Source: Anaerolineae bacterium (lineage in GTDB: Bacteria > Chloroflexota > Anaerolineae > J102). Taken from it: 9,213 nucleotides of DNA. The position numbers and the translations under genes are program-made. Below are positions 1-6,138 of the stretch, piece after piece. Numbering within the stretch: position 1 is the stretch's first letter; each line of letters begins with the position of its first letter. A model generated the notes under the pieces. The model ran no database searches and was not told the origin of the DNA. It saw only the letters and a list, made by a program, of their open reading frames with translations. The DNA is taken from NCBI GenBank assembly GCA_026985975.1, contig JALSPL010000393.1:1-9213 (forward strand), written 5' to 3'.

Positions 1-56
1 TTTGGATACCAATGCGTCAAGCGTAAAACGTCAAACGTCATAATTTCGTATCCAAA
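1..56. repeat. 9-bp inverted repeat enclosing the first heptamer array
   Basis: TTTGGATAC at 1-9 is the exact reverse complement of GTATCCAAA at 48-56. The two arms enclose the four-unit heptamer array at 14-41. The left arm touches the window edge, so it may extend further. The function is unknown; it may be an arm of a small palindromic element or chance. Confidence 0.55.
14..41. repeat. Heptamer tandem array, left arm (4 units)
   Basis: Four consecutive 7-bp units occur in strict register: GCGTCAA (14-20), GCGTAAA (21-27), ACGTCAA (28-34) and ACGTCAT (35-41). The consensus is RCGTCAA. The array faces an inverted counterpart at 80-107. Short 7-bp tandem repeats of this style are known in cyanobacteria as STRR sequences; any relationship here is only by analogy. 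It lies outside any gene I can support. Confidence 0.75.
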
Positions 57-79
57 CACTTGTCGCAGGATCATTTTTT

Positions 80-107
80 GACGTTTGACGCATGACGTTT
101 GATGAAT
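80..107. repeat. Heptamer tandem array, right arm (4 units, inverted to 14-41)
   Basis: Four consecutive 7-bp units occur: GACGTTT (80-86), GACGCAT (87-93), GACGTTT (94-100) and GATGAAT (101-107). Read on the other strand they give AAACGTC and ATGCGTC units, the same units seen in the left array when that is read from base 12. The two arrays therefore form an imperfect inverted pair separated by only 38 bp, with no gene between them. Confidence 0.75.
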
Positions 108-120
108 TTTTGCAGAAGAC

Positions 121-429
121 GTCCTGTTTTTTGCGGCGTAAACTTCGCATACGTAAGCAGTAACTTGGATTTAGTCTAACATAATGATATGTTCGGGGCA
201 AGGAGCCTTCCTTACATAAGAGATTAAGCGACCATTAATGTTTTATGGGGTGTCCGAAACGAGTTGAAGAGGTTCATGCGCCTTCGCCCAGCTTTCATCG
301 TCTATTGAAAAGTTCGTGTCGGGCAAAGGCTTTAGCGTTTTGACCTATGAGCCCGGGCTCAGGCGGAGACAACAGACGCCAACCTCCAACTAAAATAGGA
401 CACACCCAATGATTATCTGGTAACGTGGC
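121..429. other. Gene-free leader region with a 14-bp palindrome
   Basis: I see no convincing coding region in this 309-bp stretch; no reading frame with a start and recognisable protein crosses it. The only clear structure is the perfect palindrome TGAGCCCGGGCTCA at 348-361, roughly 70-80 bp upstream of the candidate promoter of the next gene. It could be an operator for a dimeric regulator or a chance G+C-rich palindrome. No tRNA or obvious riboswitch fold was recognised. Confidence 0.5.
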
Positions 430-459
430 TTGCTGGAAGTTTTCTTACAATGGTACAAT
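430..459 (+). promoter_or_regulatory. Candidate sigma-70-type promoter for the coxG-like gene
   Basis: TTGCTG at 430-435 (4 of 6 matches to TTGACA) is followed after 18 bp by TACAAT at 454-459 (5 of 6 matches to TATAAT). This leaves an untranslated leader of roughly 80 nt before the GTG at 547. It is the best-looking promoter in the region, but it rests on consensus matching by eye only. Confidence 0.4.
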
Positions 460-532
460 GCAAAATCGGGATTTTCTTTTCCTGATGCCCTTCAATGCCC
501 CAAAAACGTTCATTCGTTACCCCCCATAAAAC

Positions 533-549
533 AGGAGAGATGCCCAGTG
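533..549 (+). promoter_or_regulatory. Ribosome binding site deciding a GTG start
   Basis: AGGAGAG at 533-539 lies 7 nt before GTG at 547-549. It fixes the start of the SRPBCC gene at 547 rather than at the TTG at 430. The 39 residues encoded upstream in the same frame do not resemble the family. An ATG at 540 is out of frame and overlaps the spacing. Confidence 0.7.
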
Positions 550-1197
550 GAACTCAATGGCGAATACACTTTCGATGCTCCCCGGCAGGTCATCTGGGAT
601 GCCCTTATGGACCCTGAGGTGCTTGCCAAAATCCTTCCCGGCGTTGAAAAGCTGGAAAAGGTCAGCGACACCGAATTCAATGGCGTGATGAATGTGCGGG
701 TGGGCCCGGTGCAGGGGAAATTCAAAGGAACAGTCACTCTGTCCGATTTACAGGAGCCCGAGCGCTTTCACATGGAAGTCAATGGCCGAGGCGCCGCGGG
801 TTACATTCGTGGCGGCGGAGACGCCATCCTGACGGAAACCGAAGACGGCAAGACGCTGCTCACCTATGATGGTTCGGGAGATGTCGGCGGCAAGATTGCC
901 AGCGTGGGGCAAAGGTTGGTGGAAACTACCGGCAAATCCATTGTGCGCCAGGGACTGGAAAGCCTGGACAGGTTGACGCAGGCGCAGTTGCACCCGCCCG
1001 CGGTTGCAGGCGAAAAAGTCGCCATTCCCGAATATGCGCCCCCCAGCGAATTCGAAGTCGCCAAAGGCGTGGTCAAAGACGTCTTTGAAGAATACATCCC
1101 CGAAGAGCAACGCGTGGTCGTCGCAGCCCTTGGCGTGGCCGCGTTCCTGGCCTTCGTGCTGTTGCTTTTCAAATTACTGGGTAGCAGCGAAGACTAA
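547..1197 (+). CDS. coxG: CoxG-like SRPBCC family protein with C-terminal membrane anchor
   Basis: From the GTG at 547 the product is 216 residues. Residues 1-148 read as a SRPBCC/CoxG (carbon monoxide dehydrogenase subunit G) domain: an N-terminal strand with FDAPRQVIWDALMDPE, then LAKILPGVEKLE, RVGPVQGKFKG (51-61) and the family-typical run GGKIASVGQRLVE (114-126). A proline-rich linker follows, and residues 190-211 form one hydrophobic helix ending in LLGSSED, so the domain is probably tethered to the inner face of the membrane. CoxG of aerobic CO dehydrogenase operons also anchors proteins at the membrane, and family members accompany other molybdenum hydroxylases. No hydroxylase subunit genes are visible here, so the partner is unknown. 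It precedes fdrA on the same strand with a 106-bp gap. Family assignment is confident; the exact role is not. Confidence 0.87.
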   Translation: MELNGEYTFDAPRQVIWDALMDPEVLAKILPGVEKLEKVSDTEFNGVMNVRVGPVQGKFKGTVTLSDLQEPERFHMEVNGRGAAGYIRGGGDAILTETEDGKTLLTYDGSGDVGGKIASVGQRLVETTGKSIVRQGLESLDRLTQAQLHPPAVAGEKVAIPEYAPPSEFEVAKGVVKDVFEEYIPEEQRVVVAALGVAAFLAFVLLLFKLLGSSED

Positions 1198-1227
1198 ATT
1201 TTGTTTTCCTAATCCGATCTTTCTTTG

Positions 1228-1254
1228 CCGCCATCTTTTCGCGAAGCATGGCGG
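1228..1254 (+). terminator. Intergenic hairpin between coxG-like gene and fdrA
   Basis: CCGCCAT (1228-1234) pairs perfectly with ATGGCGG (1248-1254), and three further pairs, CTT with AAG, are possible inside across a one-base bulge. A T-rich but interrupted stretch follows (1255-1281). It could be a weak intrinsic terminator or attenuator that sets fdrA expression below coxG. The missing uninterrupted U-tract makes this tentative. Confidence 0.35.
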
Positions 1255-1303
1255 TTTGCCTATCCCTCTCTTTTTCTCGCCACAACAACTGAATGAGATT
1301 GCT

Positions 1304-3010
1304 ATGACAGCTATCAAATCCGAAATCCGACGCGGAGCCTATTACGACTCCGTCATCTTGATGCAATTACAACGGGAATTGGCCGCGCTGCCCGGCGTGC
1401 TGGACGCGGGCGTGGTCATGGGAACGGACGCCAACAAGGATATTTTGGTGCAAAGCGGTTTGCTCACGCCCGAGGCCCAATCCGCGGCCGCGGATGACCT
1501 GATCATCGTGGTCAAGGCCGAAGATGAGGCAGCGGCGGCCGACGCCGTAGCCCAGGTGGATGAGCTGCTGAGCCAGCGTCAGAGCAGCGGCGCCCAGGAG
1601 GGCTACCGGCCCAAGTCGCTGCCTTCGGCCGCGCAAATGCTGCCCGACGCCCACTGGCTGCTGATCTCGGTGGCCGGGCAATACGCGGCGGGCGTGGCCC
1701 AAGAAGGGCTGGATCTGGGCAAGCACATCTTCCTTTTCAGCGATAATGTTTCGCTGGAGGATGAAGTCAAGCTGAAAAAGAAGGCCCGAGACAAAGGGCT
1801 GCTGGTGATGGGGCCCGACTGCGGCACCGCCATCGTGGGCGGCGTGGGCCTGGGCTTCGCCAATCGCGTGCGCCGCGGGCCCATCGGCGTGGTCGCGGCC
1901 TCGGGCACGGGCCTGCAACAGGTCACGGCCCGCATCCACCAACTGGGCTCGGGCGTCAGTCATGGCCTGGGCACCGGCGGCCGCGATCTCAAAGAGGCAG
2001 TGGGGGCCATCACCGCGCTGCAGGGGCTGGACATCTTCAAGCGCGATCCCGAAACGAAAGTCATCGTACTCATCTCCAAGCCTCCGGCCGAAAGCGTGGC
2101 CCGGGAGCTGCTGCGCGCAGCCAAGGCCGCGGGCAAACCGGTGGTGGTCAATTTCATCGGCTTCGAGCCTGACAAGTTGGTGGATGGGAACCTCCACTTC
2201 GCCCGCACCCTGGACGCGGCCGCGGAACTGGCGGTTTCCCTGCTGGATGAGACCGAAGCTGCGACAGAGCCTGAGGCGCTGCCTTTCGCCCCGAGCCAGA
2301 AGTATCTGCGGGGGCTGTTCTCCGGCGGCACCCTGGCCTACGAGGCCCTCTTCATTCTGCGCGACATGCTGCCCAATCTCTACGCCAACCTGCACATGCC
2401 CGGCGTCAAAGACCTGGAAAATCCCATGCAGAGCCAGGCCAACACGATTGTGGACCTGGGCGAGGATGTGTTCACCGTGGGGCGTTTGCATCCCATGATG
2501 GACAATGACCTGCGCATCCGCCGTCTGCACCAGGAGGCTGATGACCCCGAAACCGCGCTCATCCTGCTGGATGTGGTGCTGGGCTACGGCTCCCATCCCG
2601 ACCCGGCCAGCGAGCTGGCTCCCGCCATCGAGGAAGCCCGGGCCAAAGCCGAGGCTGCGGGCCGCCATCTGGAATTCGTGGCCATCGTGGTGGGCACAGA
2701 CGAAGACCCGCAGGACATGGCCGCCCAGATCGAACGACTGGAAGCCGCGGGCGTGCAGGTCTTCACCAGCAATCAGGCGGGCATCGAGTATGTGGGCCGC
2801 CGCTTGCAGCCCCTGAATCCCCTGACCGAAGGTCAGCCGGTGGCGCTGGAGACCCTGACCGGGCCGCTGGCCGCCATCAACGTGGGCCTGGAGAGCTTCG
2901 CCGACAGTCTGAAAGAGCAGGGAGCGGAAGTCGTGTGGGTGGACTGGCGTCCGCCCGCCGGCGGCAACGAGCGCCTGGCCGCCCTCCTGGCCCGGATGCG
3001 AGGGAATTAG
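1304..3010 (+). CDS. fdrA: FdrA family protein (acyl-CoA synthetase-like; oxamate carbamoyltransferase subunit family)
   Basis: The ATG at 1304 gives 568 residues, close to E. coli FdrA (about 555). The frame stays open upstream into coxG, but those residues look like shadow sequence and the family start (IKSEIRRGAYYDSVILM) follows this ATG. The ribosome site is weak (GAG at 1294-1296). Visible motifs of the succinyl-CoA-synthetase-like fold are MGPDCGT (169-175), the loop ASGTG (199-203) and VSHGLGTGGRDL (218-229). The C-terminal half carries LHPMMD (395-400), DVVLGYGSHPDPA (423-435), INVGLESF (525-532) and VDWRPPAGG (546-554), all typical of FdrA. In E. coli, FdrA with YlbE and YlbF forms oxamate carbamoyltransferase in anaerobic allantoin degradation. 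Its usual partner, DUF1116, is found here only after a 3.1-kb gap. Family confident; oxamate as substrate is an inference. Confidence 0.92.
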   Translation: MTAIKSEIRRGAYYDSVILMQLQRELAALPGVLDAGVVMGTDANKDILVQSGLLTPEAQSAAADDLIIVVKAEDEAAAADAVAQVDELLSQRQSSGAQEGYRPKSLPSAAQMLPDAHWLLISVAGQYAAGVAQEGLDLGKHIFLFSDNVSLEDEVKLKKKARDKGLLVMGPDCGTAIVGGVGLGFANRVRRGPIGVVAASGTGLQQVTARIHQLGSGVSHGLGTGGRDLKEAVGAITALQGLDIFKRDPETKVIVLISKPPAESVARELLRAAKAAGKPVVVNFIGFEPDKLVDGNLHFARTLDAAAELAVSLLDETEAATEPEALPFAPSQKYLRGLFSGGTLAYEALFILRDMLPNLYANLHMPGVKDLENPMQSQANTIVDLGEDVFTVGRLHPMMDNDLRIRRLHQEADDPETALILLDVVLGYGSHPDPASELAPAIEEARAKAEAAGRHLEFVAIVVGTDEDPQDMAAQIERLEAAGVQVFTSNQAGIEYVGRRLQPLNPLTEGQPVALETLTGPLAAINVGLESFADSLKEQGAEVVWVDWRPPAGGNERLAALLARMRGN

Positions 3011-3013
3011 ATG

Positions 3014-3046
3014 AGGTGAGTCGCACCTCGCAGGTGCGACTCACCT
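3014..3046. repeat. Perfect 15-bp-stem hairpin just after fdrA
   Basis: AGGTGAGTCGCACCT (3014-3028) and AGGTGCGACTCACCT (3032-3046) are exact reverse complements separated by the triplet CGC. Each arm is itself a small hairpin (AGGTG facing CACCT), giving a double-palindrome look like dispersed REP/BIME-type elements. It starts 3 bp after the fdrA stop and could end transcription or protect the 3' end, but no T-run follows, so it is not a classical intrinsic terminator. Confidence 0.8.
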
Positions 3047-3054
3047 GAATAACC

Positions 3055-3291
3055 ATGAAAATTGAATTTATCATGTTCGATCTTCATGGTAAGTTGCCCA
3101 ACTGGCACTTCTTCCTTGAAAATGTAACGCGCTACGTTAAAATTTCAAGGAAAATCATGCACATCGTCCTGGAAAATCTGGCTCTGGAGCAGCTCATCGT
3201 CATCTATCCCGGCGATAAAACATATCCCCTGGCGGAAAATATTACCGTTCAGCCCTTGCCGGATGCTATTCATACGCCACCCACATTCTAA
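3055..3291 (+). pseudogene. Probable remnant of a DUF4143/AAA-type ATPase gene, 3' end only
   Basis: A 78-codon frame opens with ATG at 3055 but has no ribosome binding site. Its last 40 residues, especially LEQLIVIYPGDKTYPLAENI, resemble the C-terminal end of predicted ATP-binding proteins of the AAA_14/DUF4143 type, where a hydrophobic strand leading to YPG is followed by a Y-x-L/M-A-E-N-I stretch and a final PL. The first 35 or so residues do not resemble that family and run across the palindrome at 3112-3152, so the reading frame may be an accidental fusion of a palindromic element with a gene fragment. All ATPase motifs (Walker A and B) are absent, so it cannot be a working ATPase. It may instead be a small unknown protein. 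The assignment rests on recall of the C-terminal pattern and is tentative. Confidence 0.4.
3112..3152. repeat. 41-nt interrupted palindrome inside the ATPase remnant
   Basis: TTCCTTGAAA (3112-3121) pairs perfectly with TTTCAAGGAA (3143-3152). Inside it, TAACG (3125-3129) pairs with CGTTA (3135-3139) around the loop CGCTA, with small symmetric internal loops. The shape is that of a miniature palindromic insertion. It coincides with the point where the surrounding frame begins to resemble the DUF4143 C-terminus. Confidence 0.7.
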
Positions 3292-3410
3292 AACCACACT
3301 CGCTACTGGTCGCGCTGTTGGCCGGATGAAAGGTTGTGTCGCATCTCAATGCGGCCACTCAGAACGATGCAACGGGTGGAAATCTCACAGTAGCGCAACA
3401 TGAATGTATT

Positions 3411-6098
3411 ATGCATATCATAAAGATTCTCTTCAAATCCAGCGCCTTCGTTTTGATAGTCCTCTTTTTATTGAATCCCTCCGAGGTTCAGGGGGAGCGC
3501 GCCGGTTGGGTTTGGGGAAGCACAATCCCCACAACTCAGAATCTTTACGCGGCATGGGGCTCTAGTCCTGATGATGTTTACGCTGTCGGCGCGGCTGGTG
3601 AGATTATCCACTTTGACGGGTTTCAGTGGCTACCGATGGAGCCTAAACTATCACGGGATAGCCTGTTTGACATTTGGGGAAGCAGTTCGGATGATATTTA
3701 CGCTGTGGGTGAGCGAGGCGTCATTCTCCATTTCGACGGCAATGCCTGGGAAGTTGTGTCTTCCGAACGATCTTGGGGTAATTTGAATGGTGTGTGGGGG
3801 AGTTCTGCCGATGATGTCTATGTCGTAGGCGACTCTGGTATTTTTCATTTCGACGGAATTAAATGGTCCCGTGGGTATGATAGTCAATCCAACGGCGTGG
3901 GAGTCATCCAAGATATTTGGGGAAGCGCAGCAGATGATGTTTACGCTGTTTATGGCAATGGGGTTCTTCATTTCGATGGGGCCGACTGGACTGCTGAGGA
4001 AACGCCTGTCAAGTGGGGCTATGCTATTTGGGGTAGTGGACCCGAGGATATTTACATTGTTGGCAGCAATGGAATGATGCAACATTTCGATGGACATGCC
4101 TGGACGCCAGTCTATCATCAGTTGACGACGATAGATCTGAAGGACATCTGGGGAAGTGGACCTGATCATATTTATGTGGTGGGTGGCGACAGAAATATAG
4201 GGCGTCCCGGTGTCATTTTGCATTTTGATGGCGTCCAGTGGTCGAAAATCGATGATGGTATCCGGGGCGTCAAGGGATTCTTTGGCGTGTGGGGCAGCGG
4301 CAGGGATCTCGTGTATCTGGTGGGCGAGGAGGGACTGATGCTGGCTCATTGGTCAGGCGGCTGGTATAAGGTGTCCGATCACCCAACGGTGAACCATCTA
4401 GAAGCCGTCTGGGGATCATCATCCCGAGATATTTGGACGGTGGGGAAGTATGGAACCATCATCCATGAAGTGGATGGGAAATGGACGCCTGTTGCCAACG
4501 GAATCACGAACCACAAGGTTTCATCGGCTTGGGGAACAGATATCGATGATTTCTATGTGAGCTCATATGATGGCTTCATCTATCATTTCGACGGCCAGGA
4601 TTGGTCCAGGATGATCGTGGAAGGCGCCCCTGCAGGCCTATCAGATGTTTGGGGGATCGATGCGAGTCATGTGTATGCCACCGGAGCTGACGGCACGATC
4701 CTTCAGCTCCAGGGGAGCCGATGGACGCAAACAGAGCAGCATATCACAGCCCAGGAGTTGAATGCGATTTGGGGAACGAGCCCCGATAATCTCTATGTCG
4801 TGGGAGAAGATGGCATCATTTTGCATTTCGATGGTCAGCAATGGCGTCAGGTGACGCATGGCTTTGGAAATTATTCGCTGTTTGATATTTGGGGGAGCGG
4901 CGCATCCGATATTTACGTCGCTGGCTATGGACGTATCCTCCATTTTGACGGCCAATCATGGACGGAAACGACAGATTCCTTCTCCTATCTTCGCGTTCTA
5001 AGCATTTGGGGAACTGGGGCAGATCATGTCTATGCTGGGGATTCATCTGGTCGGATTTATCACTACGATGGCCATGGCTGGACCAGGATGGCTTCCATCG
5101 GAGACTCGGTTCAGTCAATTTGGGGCACGGGGCCGGACGATATTTTTGTTGCGGGAGGAAACCGAATCTACCATTTTGATGGGACGCGTTGGTCGCGTAT
5201 GACGCATGAAGTTAAGGAGGCGACGTTGCAGGACGTGTGGGGAGCTTCGGGCCAGGTTGTGGCAGTCGGTGGGATAGCAGAGAATGGTCGTTTGGTTCGC
5301 ACGGGACTGGTGATGCGTTTCAATGGTCGAGAATGGAATGTCATCAGTCATGCGATCACGCATCGCAGTCTGCATGCTATCTGGGGCGATGGCCCGAACA
5401 ACATTTACGCGGTGGGCGGAGAACGACGAACTGTGGGGGAAGTGCTTCATTATGATGGTAATACCTGGACAAGAATTTTAGAAACAGATAAGGAGTTGTT
5501 GGATGTTTGGGGTGTGGATGGCGGGCATATTTATGTGGTGGGAGAGGGCCCGACGGCACTCATGTACGACGGGCATACCTGGAGTCAGGTGGGAGAGGCT
5601 CCTCCGGACGACTATTGGCTGACCTCGGTATGGGGCAGCTCGCCTGATGATCTCTATGCTGGGGGAAATAATCTGTATCATTTTGATGGCGCCCAATGGC
5701 GTCCAATTCCAACCGACCCGTATTTTTGGCAGGATATCTGGGGTTCCAGCGCCGATGATATTTACGCAGTGGCTTTAACGGGATATATCCTGCATTACGA
5801 TGGGGCGACATGGACCCCAGTGAGAACAGATGAACTAAACGAGGGATATGATTTATACAGCATCTGGGGGAATTCCGCTCAGGATATTTACATAGCTGGT
5901 TGGGAGAACATACTCCACTTCGATGGAACAGATTGGCGCCAAGAGAACGACACTCGTTTCAACCCCCGAGGAGTTTGGTCGGGGGTGTGGTCGGATCCCC
6001 TGGGCGACGTGGTCGCGGTTGGCTCTGATGGCGCGATCATCACACACTCGGTCATCTCATTGGATAACTCTCAATGGCTTCCCTTGATTGCACATTAA
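3411..6098 (+). CDS. Secreted beta-propeller-like protein with about 21 WGS-DDIYAVG-HFDG repeats
   Basis: I take ATG 3411 (895 residues) because it starts a signal peptide: basic residues at 5 and 9, then a hydrophobic core SAFVLIVLFLL, with cleavage plausible near VQG/ER (28/29). A GTG 75 bp upstream in frame would add 25 hydrophilic residues; neither start has a good ribosome site. The mature protein is almost wholly repeats of about 36-47 residues with the pattern WGSxxDDIYAVGxxGxILHFDGxxW. I count 20 full copies and a shorter, degenerate 21st. Each looks like one four-stranded propeller blade, and 21 would fit three seven-bladed propellers (inference). Similar repeats occur in secreted proteins of myxobacteria and Chloroflexota. 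The protein ends in NSQWLPLIAH. No enzyme motif is visible; an extracellular binding or adhesion role is a guess. G+C is about 50-53% in sampled lines against about 65% in fdrA. Confidence 0.85.
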   Translation: MHIIKILFKSSAFVLIVLFLLNPSEVQGERAGWVWGSTIPTTQNLYAAWGSSPDDVYAVGAAGEIIHFDGFQWLPMEPKLSRDSLFDIWGSSSDDIYAVGERGVILHFDGNAWEVVSSERSWGNLNGVWGSSADDVYVVGDSGIFHFDGIKWSRGYDSQSNGVGVIQDIWGSAADDVYAVYGNGVLHFDGADWTAEETPVKWGYAIWGSGPEDIYIVGSNGMMQHFDGHAWTPVYHQLTTIDLKDIWGSGPDHIYVVGGDRNIGRPGVILHFDGVQWSKIDDGIRGVKGFFGVWGSGRDLVYLVGEEGLMLAHWSGGWYKVSDHPTVNHLEAVWGSSSRDIWTVGKYGTIIHEVDGKWTPVANGITNHKVSSAWGTDIDDFYVSSYDGFIYHFDGQDWSRMIVEGAPAGLSDVWGIDASHVYATGADGTILQLQGSRWTQTEQHITAQELNAIWGTSPDNLYVVGEDGIILHFDGQQWRQVTHGFGNYSLFDIWGSGASDIYVAGYGRILHFDGQSWTETTDSFSYLRVLSIWGTGADHVYAGDSSGRIYHYDGHGWTRMASIGDSVQSIWGTGPDDIFVAGGNRIYHFDGTRWSRMTHEVKEATLQDVWGASGQVVAVGGIAENGRLVRTGLVMRFNGREWNVISHAITHRSLHAIWGDGPNNIYAVGGERRTVGEVLHYDGNTWTRILETDKELLDVWGVDGGHIYVVGEGPTALMYDGHTWSQVGEAPPDDYWLTSVWGSSPDDLYAGGNNLYHFDGAQWRPIPTDPYFWQDIWGSSADDIYAVALTGYILHYDGATWTPVRTDELNEGYDLYSIWGNSAQDIYIAGWENILHFDGTDWRQENDTRFNPRGVWSGVWSDPLGDVVAVGSDGAIITHSVISLDNSQWLPLIAH

Positions 6099-6125
6099 CC
6101 TTTTCTAATCATCACTTCACTCAAC

Positions 6126-6131
6126 GAGAGG
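6126..6131 (+). promoter_or_regulatory. Ribosome binding site of the DUF1116 gene
   Basis: GAGAGG lies 7 nt before the ATG at 6139. The 40-bp gap after the preceding stop contains no hairpin or strong promoter, so the gene is probably transcribed together with upstream genes. Confidence 0.6.
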
Positions 6132-6138
6132 CAAGATC

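Noticed and set aside
14..107. CRISPR array
   Set aside because: Units are only 7 bp, directly adjacent and degenerate, without unique spacers. No cas genes are present.
430..546. N-terminal extension of the CoxG-like protein from TTG 430
   Set aside because: The added residues do not fit the SRPBCC family, and a good ribosome site precedes the in-frame GTG at 547.
1004..1303. Upstream extension of fdrA overlapping coxG
   Set aside because: It would overlap coxG by almost 200 bp, and the residues are Lys/Ser/Pro-rich shadow sequence. The family start matches ATG 1304.
1367..2668. 433-codon open frame on the minus strand
   Set aside because: It lies fully opposite the well-matched fdrA gene. 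Its composition (rich in His, Gln, Arg and Gly) is typical of antisense shadow frames in G+C-rich DNA.
3014..3046. Classical Rho-independent terminator
   Set aside because: The stem is strong but is followed by GAATAACC rather than a T-run, so I list it as a palindromic repeat with only possible terminator activity.
3651..4349. Minus-strand frames opposite the repeat protein (also at 4641-4955 and 5115-5450)
   Set aside because: They contain repeated motifs only because they read the antisense of the blade repeats. There is no ribosome site and no independent domain.
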